Shown here: positions 1-7,315 of the stretch, piece after piece
How positions within the stretch are numbered: the first letter of the stretch is position 1
Layout: the number at the start of each line of letters is the position of its first letter
Assembly (NCBI GenBank): GCA_002315455.1
Contig: DCGG01000040.1
Span: forward strand, 940-21,091
From: Lentisphaeria bacterium UBA1784
Lineage (GTDB): Bacteria; Verrucomicrobiota; Lentisphaeria; Victivallales; Victivallaceae
Length of the DNA: 20,152 nucleotides
Reading direction: 5' to 3'
Translations under genes and position numbers: made by a program
Notes under the pieces: generated by a model
Told to the model about the DNA's origin: nothing
The model's input: only the letters and a program-made list of their open reading frames with translations
The model's database searches: none

Positions 1-1038
1 GTAGAAGACCGGGAGCCACACGCCGCCCCTCCAGTAGCCGCCGGCCGGATCGAAGCCGGGATCGCGCCGGCTGACACTGGGACAAGCGACAGGTCCGCCG
101 AGACGATTGGGATCAAGCAGGGCGTCCACCATGCCGTGGACCTGCTCTTTCGTTGCCATCCCGGCAAAGACCGGCCAGAAGGAGGCGGGGGTCAGCACCC
201 GGCAGAAATCGTAGTTCCAGACGAAATCCGGCGTGACGTTGACGTCGTAGAAACAGCGGTCCTGCGGATCGAAATAATGCGCCATAAGCGCCTTCTTTTT
301 TTCGTAATACTTCCGGTATTCCTCCGCTTCGCCGGACTCGCCGGCGAGTTCGCAGAGGTCGGCGATATCCCGGGCGAAGCCGCCCTGTTGCGCCAGCGCA
401 TCCGCCCAGAGAATGCTTTGATAGTTTCCGCCGCCGCGGGGGGAGTTGTCCATGCCGCTCTGGATACCGCCCCACAGATAACCGCAGGCCATCTTCCGCC
501 ATTGGATGGGACATTGGCCGAAGGGAACGAAATCCCCCGGTCTCGCCGTCTCCTCCAGCCAATGCCAGTGTTTCTGCAAAATGCCGGAAGCAACGATCTT
601 CCGCACCCGTTCCAGGTTCCCGGTGCGGCGGAAAAGTTCCAGTTCCGCCCAGCCGAAGAGCGGCGGATTGTCCACGTGGTGGATCCGGATGCCGGCCTCG
701 CCACCGTTGAGAATGTCATAGAAGTTGTCCAGCGTATTGGCCGCAGGATAGAGATCGGGAGCGTATCCGGTCCACAGCGCCATGAAGCAACTGTCCCAGA
801 TCCACACCCGGTTGATGGCACATCCTTCGCCCATGTAGGGGGAACGGGGCATGGCCTCCGACTCGTAGACGTGGCTCCAGCCGATGCGCCACGCATCGCG
901 CCAAAGCCGGACCAGCGCCGGTTCCCCGTCGCAGACGATCTCCGGAAGTTCCGCTTCCGGGAAAGGCCGGGAAGTCGGCACAAACAGCGGACGGGGCTCG
1001 TCCGTCACGGTAAAGTGTTCAATGGTGGTTTGAGTCAT
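1..1038 (-). CDS. GH37/GH63-like (alpha/alpha)6-barrel glycosidase, C-terminus cut off by window edge
   Basis: Reading leftward from ATG 1038 gives 346 uninterrupted residues with no stop before the window ends, so the C-terminus is missing. Visible motifs are WIWDSCFMAL (about residues 79-88), SGMDNSPR (194-201) and YWRGGVWLP (335-343). These match the trehalase/glucosidase clan with six-hairpin folds (GH37, GH63, including mannosylglycerate hydrolases). By analogy Asp197 in SGMDNSPR would be the general acid; the partner glutamate would lie in the missing part. There is no signal peptide, so a cytoplasmic enzyme is expected. It is the fifth gene of the leftward operon, 32 nt after the DUF4838 gene. 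An AGGT Shine-Dalgarno 7 nt before ATG 1038 favours that start; an in-frame ATG at 1053 is possible. The clan assignment is fairly sure; the substrate is unknown and probably the glycan handled by the operon. Confidence 0.8.
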   Translation of the reverse strand, partial: MTQTTIEHFTVTDEPRPLFVPTSRPFPEAELPEIVCDGEPALVRLWRDAWRIGWSHVYESEAMPRSPYMGEGCAINRVWIWDSCFMALWTGYAPDLYPAANTLDNFYDILNGGEAGIRIHHVDNPPLFGWAELELFRRTGNLERVRKIVASGILQKHWHWLEETARPGDFVPFGQCPIQWRKMACGYLWGGIQSGMDNSPRGGGNYQSILWADALAQQGGFARDIADLCELAGESGEAEEYRKYYEKKKALMAHYFDPQDRCFYDVNVTPDFVWNYDFCRVLTPASFWPVFAGMATKEQVHGMVDALLDPNRLGGPVACPSVSRRDPGFDPAGGYWRGGVWLPVFY

Positions 1039-1070
1039 TGTCGGTACCTGCATTCAGGTTGCTTCATTGT

Positions 1071-3581
1071 TTACCGGAAAATCAGTTTTCCGAAGCGTCC
1101 GGGAACGTCGAACTTCCCGAAGGTTGGACTCCAACTGAGCCGCTCGTTGCTGCCGGCGGCGATCCGGTCTCGGCAGACGTTGAAGCCCCAGATCTCCCCC
1201 ATCTTCGGGGTCCTGCCGAAAGCGGCGAAGGGGATCCGGACCTCCACGGTCCAACGGTCTGCGGAACGGGTGACGGCGGCCTCCGCCTTGCTGGCCCACG
1301 GCAGTTCCTTTTGCCCGTCTCTGCGGACTTCGGCGATGGTGCCGATGCTGTTCACCAGCAACTGACGGAATTCCCGCTGGCCGTTCTGCGGATCGAAGAA
1401 AAATTCGATGCAGTTCTCGTCCCAGACCGGTCCGTTGCGCTTGGAGACGGCATCCCGGAGCTGATCCATCTGCGGTTCCTGCATCTCGGTGAGGAGGTAG
1501 AGCGCCCCGTCGCTTGCGGCGACCTTCACGGAAGCCTTCACGGGCGCAGGATCGCCGCTGGCGCAGTGGACCGCAACTTCGACGGTGGGAGCGTCCTTCC
1601 AGAAGGCTTCCGCGCCCTTCCCGTCCAGCGTAACGGCCCCGGAGGCGAGGCGCAACGCGAAGGTCTTGCGGACGCCCCCCATGGACTCATTCAGCAAACG
1701 GCGATAGGGTTCCTCATCCATGTTCAGGTGCAGTTTCTGATTCTGCCGGTCCATCTCGCCGGGCCGGAGCCAACCGGTCGATTCCAGTTTCTTCACGTAG
1801 GCCCGGTGAGTCCGCGCGAGAGCAATGGCTTTGCGGAGGTTCTCCGTTGTTGCTTTTCCTTCATTGAGGATCTTTCTGCCGAGAACGTAGAGCTGACAGA
1901 CTACTTCGGCGTTCTCAAGGTTCTCGATCAGCATCTGAATGCGGGCGCGCTGTCCGGAATCTCCGGTGAGCGAAAGAGCCTTCTGCAGGTCTGGCATGCA
2001 GGCGTCCCGCAATCCGGGCAACCCTGCGGAAATGACGGATGGCATCCGCTGAAAGGCCCCGATGGAAACGTCGAAGAGCAGGCTTCTGTAGATGCCGAGA
2101 GCCCGGCGCTCCTGCTCGTCGAAGTATTTTTGAACGTACGGGACCGCCCTGGCGCCGTAGCACTTTTCCATGGCATCATTGTAGATGGCATCGAACTCCG
2201 AGGCCGGATACCAGCAGAGTTTTAACTCCAGATAGTTGTTGAGGGCGGTGGCGTAGAAGTCCTCCCGGAAGTTCATGGCGAAACCGGAGACCTGTGCGGC
2301 ATCCAGCACCTGCGCCCGGTTGCGGCAGGCGGTGGGATGACTGGCCGGGATGCCGTAGTTTCCCGTGCCCTCGGTATAGTCGTAGTGGTAGAGTTTGCCC
2401 ACCTTCGCCTTCCACGGCTTCAATTTTTTATCCCGGTAGGCGGCACAGAACGCCTCGTCCAGCCCGAAAATGCCGAAATCATTTTGCACGTGCATGATCT
2501 TCACGTGGGGATCCAGCACCTGCTTCGCCGGAGGATCGCTGTAATAACTGTACGCGTAAAGTCCGATGGTCTGATCGGGATAGACCGCGTTGATGCGCTT
2601 CGCCATCTCGTTGGCATAGACCACCATGCGGTCGGAGAGGATGGGGTGTCCGTCCGGGAGTTTGCCGACGTCCAGCGCCCGGCACTTGGGACACATGCAG
2701 AAGCCGCCGCCGTCGTTGGGACCGATGGAGATCATGTAGTTGTGTTTCCGGTTCTTTTCGATCTGCGGCAGAAGCACCCGGGCGAACTCGTCCAGCGCTT
2801 TGGAGTTGGTGGTGCAGAGCTGAACGCCGGCCACGGCGTATCCCGCCCGCTTCCCGTGGACCAGCGCAAACCAATCGGGGTGATCCCTGAAATATTTTTT
2901 GGCGGGCATGTTCCACAGCCAGGAGTGACTGCCTTCGTAGTCGGCGCTCCGGCCCCAGCGGTTCCGGCGGTACCAGCGGCTGATGTTCTGCTTCTGGTGC
3001 GGGGTCATGGTATCCCAGTCGGTCTTGTGCATCCGGCGGTACTCCATCTTGGGGATGCCGGTGAAATCGTAGTCGTCCGGCACGCTGAATCCGGAACGCT
3101 TCGGCAGATATTCCCCGGTCTCTCCGGGGAAGAACCAGCGGGCATCAAGGAACTTTTCCAGAAAATCCGCCGCGCCGAAAAGGGTCCCGGTTTGTGCGGT
3201 ATCCCGGCTGAAGCTGTAGGGATCGGCGTTATCCGTATCCCGCCCCGCAACATAAATGTTTCCGCCCCTGGCGAGGATGCGGAAACTCTCCGGCGGGAGT
3301 TTTTCCACGTCAATCCCGACGGCGAGGGCCAGTTTCCCGCCGACGACAATGGTTTTCTCCGCAGGCACGGCATCGCTTTTGACGACGGGGAGTTTTGCTC
3401 CGGTGGCCCGAAAGATTACGTCCTGCAACTCGGAGGCGGCGGCTTGAGCAGGGCGCGATGCCATCGGTTCCAACTGGATCTTCCAGTCGCTCCTGTGATC
3501 CCGGACGATCTCCGCGCTCCACAGCGGGCTGATCCCCTGCACCACGGCAAGGACCGTCATAATGAACGTCAATTTTCTCAT
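1071..3581 (-). CDS. Exported DUF4838 protein with C-terminal CBM9-like domain
   Basis: Predicted 836-residue exported protein. Residues 1-23 (start MRKLTFIMTV, ending WSA) form a Sec signal peptide. Residues about 24-165 resemble the glycosidase-associated N-terminal domain of GH20/GH115-type proteins, including GTLFGAADFLEKFLDARWFF. Residues about 190-450 carry the DUF4838 core with SIGPNDGGGFCMCPKCRAL (285-303). Residues about 648-836 look like a CBM9-type beta-sandwich: LDGKGAEAFWKDAP, WDENCIEFFFDP and WTVEVRIPFAAFG. DUF4838 proteins occur in polysaccharide-degrading loci, but I know of no settled activity, so glycan binding or hydrolysis outside the cytoplasm is inference. The start at 3581 is chosen because it begins the signal peptide; an in-frame upstream extension to 3668 would overlap the previous gene. 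It lies 16 nt after the amidohydrolase stop, in the IclR-headed operon. Confidence 0.85.
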   Translation of the reverse strand: MRKLTFIMTVLAVVQGISPLWSAEIVRDHRSDWKIQLEPMASRPAQAAASELQDVIFRATGAKLPVVKSDAVPAEKTIVVGGKLALAVGIDVEKLPPESFRILARGGNIYVAGRDTDNADPYSFSRDTAQTGTLFGAADFLEKFLDARWFFPGETGEYLPKRSGFSVPDDYDFTGIPKMEYRRMHKTDWDTMTPHQKQNISRWYRRNRWGRSADYEGSHSWLWNMPAKKYFRDHPDWFALVHGKRAGYAVAGVQLCTTNSKALDEFARVLLPQIEKNRKHNYMISIGPNDGGGFCMCPKCRALDVGKLPDGHPILSDRMVVYANEMAKRINAVYPDQTIGLYAYSYYSDPPAKQVLDPHVKIMHVQNDFGIFGLDEAFCAAYRDKKLKPWKAKVGKLYHYDYTEGTGNYGIPASHPTACRNRAQVLDAAQVSGFAMNFREDFYATALNNYLELKLCWYPASEFDAIYNDAMEKCYGARAVPYVQKYFDEQERRALGIYRSLLFDVSIGAFQRMPSVISAGLPGLRDACMPDLQKALSLTGDSGQRARIQMLIENLENAEVVCQLYVLGRKILNEGKATTENLRKAIALARTHRAYVKKLESTGWLRPGEMDRQNQKLHLNMDEEPYRRLLNESMGGVRKTFALRLASGAVTLDGKGAEAFWKDAPTVEVAVHCASGDPAPVKASVKVAASDGALYLLTEMQEPQMDQLRDAVSKRNGPVWDENCIEFFFDPQNGQREFRQLLVNSIGTIAEVRRDGQKELPWASKAEAAVTRSADRWTVEVRIPFAAFGRTPKMGEIWGFNVCRDRIAAGSNERLSWSPTFGKFDVPGRFGKLIFR

Positions 3582-3597
3582 CTTTTTCTTTCTCCCG

Positions 3598-4434
3598 TCA
3601 ATCTTCGTCCAGCCGGATCCCCATCCATGCGGCGACGGTCCCGCCCATGATCCGCCTGCGAATCTCATCGGGGACGCCCGTCATATTGCAGAGAGCATCG
3701 TAGTGCTGCTGGGCATAGGATTCGGTCCAGGGAGTGTCCACGTAGGCATCCGAACCGAAAACCAGTTTCCCGAAGTTCTCGTAAGCGGGGTCGATCCGCC
3801 GGATCTCCGGCCGCATCAACCGGGTCAGGTCATCGGCGGACACCCCCTGAAACGCGCCGTTTCCGGCGAGATCGGCGTAGAGGTTGGCATGGATCTTAAC
3901 GTATTCCGCCGCCTCATGCCGCCAAATGCTGGTGCCCATGTGGGCCATGACGATGTGGAGGTTTTGGAAGGAGCGGGCGATCCGGTCCAGATTGAGCGGA
4001 TCCATGTTCTTCAACATGGGTCGGCGGAACTCCGGATCGGAAGCGTTGGGCCGGTAGTTCCCGGTATGGAAAAGGATGGGCAATCCGCACTTCTCCGCCG
4101 CCTCATAGACGGGCATGTAGAGATCGTGGTCGTATTCGTAGTAAGGATAGATGCACTTCAGGCCCCGGAACCCAGCATCGGCGAAGCGGTAGATCTGATC
4201 CGCGTCCGTCCTGTCCCAGAGTTCCACTTTGGCCATGGGCAGGAAGCAGTCGGAGTACCTCCCCTTGCAGAAGGCGAGCACCTGCTCGTTGGGGATCATG
4301 TCGAATCCGCCGTAACGCAGGCCTCCGGACATGCACACCCACGTCCGCAGTTCCCGGCAGGTAGCGGCAAGTTCGTCGATCGCCTTCGGATCATCGCAGT
4401 TGAAGTGCGCGTGAAAATCCAGCCGTCTCACCAT
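3598..4434 (-). CDS. TIM-barrel metal-dependent hydrolase (amidohydrolase 2 family)
   Basis: A 278-residue cytoplasmic protein with the amidohydrolase-2 signature: FHAHF near the N-terminus (His8, His10), Lys93 in GLKCIYPYYEYD, His123 in LFHTGNY, His165 in MAHMGT and Asp229 in VFGSDAYVDTPW. These are the positions expected to hold one or two divalent metals and activate water. Family members hydrolyse or decarboxylate small ring or carboxylate compounds, for example lactones and ACMSD-type substrates. In this operon a sugar lactone or sugar-derived acid is a reasonable guess but is not shown. ATG 4434 follows a GAGG Shine-Dalgarno with a 4-nt spacer. The gap to the GH20 stop is 23 nt, and the gene is 16 nt upstream of the DUF4838 start. 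The length is normal for the family and nothing looks broken. Confidence 0.85.
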   Translation of the reverse strand: MVRRLDFHAHFNCDDPKAIDELAATCRELRTWVCMSGGLRYGGFDMIPNEQVLAFCKGRYSDCFLPMAKVELWDRTDADQIYRFADAGFRGLKCIYPYYEYDHDLYMPVYEAAEKCGLPILFHTGNYRPNASDPEFRRPMLKNMDPLNLDRIARSFQNLHIVMAHMGTSIWRHEAAEYVKIHANLYADLAGNGAFQGVSADDLTRLMRPEIRRIDPAYENFGKLVFGSDAYVDTPWTESYAQQHYDALCNMTGVPDEIRRRIMGGTVAAWMGIRLDED

Positions 4435-4457
4435 TCCACCTCACAAAATTCGCTTCT

Positions 4458-6323
4458 TCAGATGAACCAACCGCCGGTGGCGCACATCCGGTAACGGGTC
4501 TCATTGACGCCCATGACGGGGATGTCGTCCTCCAGTTCCGGGAGGTTTTTCCGCGTACCGCCTGCGTATTCACGGATCTGGGCCGCAACTTCCCGGCTGC
4601 GTTCCTTCACGCCGCCGAGGCGAATCTGCATGGTCTCAAGGCCGTAACTCTTGTAGGAACGGAACCACTGGCGGCGGAAGGATGCGAGCACCTTGTCGGT
4701 CCGCTCCGGAAGTTCCTTCTCCAGACGGTCCGCAACGGCGAGAAGGGCGGTCTTGTCCCTCTTTTCGTAGGCTTCCCGCAGGGCGAGACGGGTCTCCACC
4801 TTGGCGATCAGGAGTTCCGTCACGTCCTGAATATAATCCAGGTCCGCGGCAGAACGGCGCTTGCGCGCAGAACGGGTTTTCTCCAGCACACCGCGCCACC
4901 GGGTCAGGGTCTTGGACCAGATCTCCGGATCGTAGTAACGGTACTCCCGTTCCATGATGCCCATGAGCGGATCATCCCAAAGCATCATGGAGCCAAGCAG
5001 TTCATAGTGCTTGTGCCAGTCTGCGTTGGTGAGATTGATCTCATCCAGATCGCAGGGAACGGTCTGTTCATCGTAGTCCGCGCCGAAAACGCCGGCAAAG
5101 AACGTCTTCAGCCGTGCGGGGTCCACCTTGCCGCCATTGGCTGCACAATCTCCCGCCCACGCCAGTCCGGGGAAAGCGGAGTCGAACTCACAATACCCGC
5201 CGTCATCGCCCCACAACGCGAAAAAGATCTCATCCACGCCCGTCCGGCGGCATCCCTCCATGGCGGGACCGACGGTGTGTTCCGTCCGCCACTGGCTGTA
5301 CCACAGTCTCGCCCACGTCCAGATCCCGGAGGCCATCATGGGCTGCTTCCCGATGGACTGGTGTTTTTTCAGGAAGGACTCGTAGAAATCGGTGTCGTAA
5401 TGGTAGTAGTCCCAGTAGGCAAGCGTCACATCGGCAGGGATCTTCGCCGCCACGTCGGGCGGAACTTCCGTGGCAAGATCGTAGTAATCCTGATTCGGAT
5501 TGGCGAAGCGGAAGTACATGTCGCTCCAGATGACGGGCTTCAGGGCGTATTTTTTGCAGAGGTCGTTCACCCTGCCCAAATGGCGGTTGTAGATGTCGAA
5601 TTTCCGCTCTTCGCCGTGAACGTCATAAAACCGTCCCCGCCCCAGGTCATGGGTCTCATCCATGCCCAGATGGATCCGCCGGGAGGAGAGTGCTTCGCTC
5701 CAGAAGGCCAGCATCTTATCAATGAGTTTATAACTTTCCGGCTCGTCCACCATGATGACGTTGTCGGTGTCCTTGACCTTGAAGTAGGCGGGCCAGCGCA
5801 GGATGGGTTCCAAGTGCCCCAGCGCCTGAATGGATGCGATCATCTCGATGCCCAGTTTTTTCGCGTAGGCGTCCAGCACCTTGATCTCCTCCATGGAGTA
5901 GCGGCCCCGCATGTAGCCGAAATAAGGTTCGCCGGGCAGCGTGTAGGTATCCTTGGTATAAAGCATTCCGAGGTTGTATCCGGTGAGAGCCATGCGCCGG
6001 AGCCAGTATTTGAAATGCTCCACCGTTATCACGGATCCCCGGGTGACGTCGAAGAGGATGCCGAAAGTCCGGAACTCCAAAGTCTCTCTGGCGCATCCGC
6101 CACCGAGGGCGTACCCCAGCGCTCTCGCCGCCGTCCGCACCGAACCGCAGACAATGCGGCACGTGCCGGGAGCGGGATAACTCACCTCCAGTTCATTGGG
6201 TTTTCCTGGGACGAATTCCAGTTTCGTGCCGTTCCCGGACTCCCGAATGGGATACTCTTCCGCGAGGGTCTCCAGCAGAACGTGAAATTCCTGCGGCGTG
6301 TTGTTTCGATTCCAGATCAGCAT
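4458..6323 (-). CDS. GH20 beta-N-acetylhexosaminidase-like protein
   Basis: A 621-residue protein without a signal peptide. The N-terminal roughly 85 residues look like the small alpha/beta domain that precedes GH20 barrels. The barrel begins around TFGILFDVTRG and contains IHLGMDETHDLGRG, whose adjacent Asp222-Glu223 match the conserved GH20 pair that orients the N-acetyl group and donates the proton. GH20 enzymes release terminal beta-linked GlcNAc or GalNAc with substrate assistance, and a cytoplasmic location suggests action on imported oligosaccharides. The start at 6323 is set by AAGGAG seven nucleotides upstream; longer in-frame extension runs into the regulator gene. The gene starts 17 nt after the IclR stop, so the two are almost certainly co-transcribed. 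The family call is good; the exact sugar and linkage are not readable from sequence alone. Confidence 0.85.
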   Translation of the reverse strand: MLIWNRNNTPQEFHVLLETLAEEYPIRESGNGTKLEFVPGKPNELEVSYPAPGTCRIVCGSVRTAARALGYALGGGCARETLEFRTFGILFDVTRGSVITVEHFKYWLRRMALTGYNLGMLYTKDTYTLPGEPYFGYMRGRYSMEEIKVLDAYAKKLGIEMIASIQALGHLEPILRWPAYFKVKDTDNVIMVDEPESYKLIDKMLAFWSEALSSRRIHLGMDETHDLGRGRFYDVHGEERKFDIYNRHLGRVNDLCKKYALKPVIWSDMYFRFANPNQDYYDLATEVPPDVAAKIPADVTLAYWDYYHYDTDFYESFLKKHQSIGKQPMMASGIWTWARLWYSQWRTEHTVGPAMEGCRRTGVDEIFFALWGDDGGYCEFDSAFPGLAWAGDCAANGGKVDPARLKTFFAGVFGADYDEQTVPCDLDEINLTNADWHKHYELLGSMMLWDDPLMGIMEREYRYYDPEIWSKTLTRWRGVLEKTRSARKRRSAADLDYIQDVTELLIAKVETRLALREAYEKRDKTALLAVADRLEKELPERTDKVLASFRRQWFRSYKSYGLETMQIRLGGVKERSREVAAQIREYAGGTRKNLPELEDDIPVMGVNETRYRMCATGGWFI

Positions 6324-6340
6324 AATGGACTCCTTGTCGT

Positions 6341-7072
6341 TCAGAAGAGAGAAAAATTCTTTTTGAGATGGAAGGCGATCTGCCGGGCGGTCTCCGCCGA
6401 TGCCTGAAAGAGTTCCTCGCACCGTTCCCGATCCGGCGTGCCGAAGCCAATGGCCGCCACCGGATAGTCCGGGACCCGGATCAGGTGCCCCATGACCTCC
6501 ATCCTTTTGTCAAGAAGAAAGCGGACGGAGCCTTCCTTGCGGAGACGGGCACACTCTTTCAGAAAGGCGGCGGCGGACGTGACCTCCGGCCAGTCATCGA
6601 AGTGAAGTTCCGGATAGCGTTCCGCCAGTTCCTTGTCCGGCAGGGCCGCGAGCAGGAGCCTTCCCGTGGCGGTGGAGGCATGATCGGTGAACTGCAGATG
6701 CGCCCACGGCTTCCAGTAGGGGGAGGAGCCGGAATAGACCAGCATGATCCGGGTCGTACCCCGGAGAACGGCCAGATTGACGGGACTTTGGGCCTTCGCC
6801 GCGAGATTCCGTATGGGTTCGTTGGCGGCCAGCGCGATGCGGTGATAGACGTTGTCCCGGTTGGCAAGGGCGGCCACCATGGGACCGGGAGCATAACCGC
6901 TTTTCCGGGAGACCTTGTCCAGATATCCGCGCGCCGTGAGGTCCCCGAGAATGCGGGTCGCCGTGGAGAGGGGAAGCCCGGTGCTCTCCGCCGCTTCGGA
7001 GGGAGTGACCGGCCTGCCGTTCTGCAGCAGAACGAACTCCAGCAAATCGAACGTTTTTTCCAAAAGCTCCAT
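6341..7072 (-). CDS. IclR-family transcriptional regulator
   Basis: A 243-residue regulator. Residues about 1-65 form the winged helix-turn-helix: FDLLEFVLLQNGRPVTPSEA, STGLPLSTATRILGDL as the recognition region, then ARGYLDK for the wing. The remainder, from about residue 75, is the IclR effector-binding domain (ATGRLLLAALPDKE, VMGHLIRVPDYPVAAIGF). Family members bind small carbon metabolites and usually repress adjacent catabolic operons and themselves. ATG 7072 is chosen because the HTH starts directly there; an in-frame extension upstream reaches 7246 but encodes nothing IclR-like and would cross the promoter. The gene heads the leftward glycosidase operon and faces the divergent isomerase gene, with operator-like sequences between them, so autoregulation and control of both units are likely. 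The inducer is unknown. Confidence 0.9.
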   Translation of the reverse strand: MELLEKTFDLLEFVLLQNGRPVTPSEAAESTGLPLSTATRILGDLTARGYLDKVSRKSGYAPGPMVAALANRDNVYHRIALAANEPIRNLAAKAQSPVNLAVLRGTTRIMLVYSGSSPYWKPWAHLQFTDHASTATGRLLLAALPDKELAERYPELHFDDWPEVTSAAAFLKECARLRKEGSVRFLLDKRMEVMGHLIRVPDYPVAAIGFGTPDRERCEELFQASAETARQIAFHLKKNFSLF

Positions 7073-7103
7073 GATAATTCCACTGTATGAAATTATGATT
7101 CCA
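7071..7103 (-). promoter_or_regulatory. Paired TGGAAT boxes, candidate IclR operator
   Basis: On the minus strand two 12-bp boxes, TGGAATCATAAT (7103-7092) and TGGAATTATCAT (7082-7071), match at 10 of 12 positions and are spaced 21 bp apart, two helical turns. The first continues into TTCA, giving an imperfect 16-bp dyad, TGGAATCATAATTTCA. This resembles the published E. coli IclR box (YGGAAATNATTTCCR). The pair lies between the predicted promoter and the regulator start codon, and the second box covers the start codon, where bound protein would block transcription. Operator function is inference. Confidence 0.5.
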
Positions 7104-7108
7104 TTTTG

Positions 7109-7143
7109 TACATTAATGTAATCTTCCTTTTCCGATTTGTCAA
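7109..7143 (-). promoter_or_regulatory. Predicted sigma70-type promoter of the IclR-headed operon with palindrome on the -10
   Basis: On the minus strand a perfect TTGACA (-35, 7143-7138) is followed after exactly 17 bp by TACATT (7120-7115), a 4-of-6 match to the -10 consensus. The -10 is one half of a perfect 12-bp palindrome, TACATTAATGTA (7109-7120). A protein on this palindrome would occlude the -10. The resulting 5' leader would be about 35 nt. Promoter call is good by pattern; transcription start is untested. Confidence 0.6.
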
Positions 7144-7159
7144 GAGCGTCCTCAAAAAA

Positions 7160-7192
7160 CGGTACACAAGCGGAAAATGAAGTTCTGTACCG
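7160..7192. promoter_or_regulatory. CGGTACA/TGTACCG inverted repeat in the divergent control region
   Basis: Arms CGGTACA (7160-7166) and TGTACCG (7186-7192) are perfect complements separated by 19 bp, so centres are 26 bp apart. A related TGTACA hexamer occurs at 7107-7112 beside the operon promoter. Spacing suits a dimeric regulator with separated half-sites better than an RNA hairpin. It lies between the two divergent promoters; which regulator would use it is unknown. Confidence 0.4.
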
Positions 7193-7236
7193 GCACAAGG
7201 ATGCAAGGTTTTTGCCCGGATTTCCGCAAGAAACGC

Positions 7237-7265
7237 TTGTAATCACCGGGAAATCGTGCTATTTT
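7237..7265 (+). promoter_or_regulatory. Predicted promoter of the divergent isomerase gene
   Basis: TTGTAA (7237-7242) and TATTTT (7260-7265) are separated by 17 bp and point toward the gene starting at 7316, leaving a leader of roughly 45 nt that ends in an AGGAG-containing Shine-Dalgarno. Each element matches consensus at 4-5 of 6 positions. It is plausible, but the match is not strong. Confidence 0.4.
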
Positions 7266-7315
7266 TCACCACAAATACTTGGACGCTTCAACACATCAGA
7301 GAGAGGAGAGTCCCC

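Noticed and set aside
192..983. 263-codon minus-strand frame overlapping the first gene
   Set aside because: It is Arg/Ser-rich, low-complexity translation in the wrong frame; the frame starting at 1038 encodes the recognisable glycosidase.
136..1365. 409-codon plus-strand frame at the left edge
   Set aside because: It is antisense to the GH37/63-like gene, whose minus-strand translation carries clear motifs and is open from 1038 to the edge.
5007..6407. 466-codon plus-strand frame opposite the GH20 gene
   Set aside because: It has no domain signal and is antisense to a gene with a complete GH20 catalytic signature.
7073..7246. N-terminal extension of the IclR protein through the divergent control region
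   Set aside because: It would read through the promoter, palindrome and operator-like boxes, and gives no IclR-type sequence.
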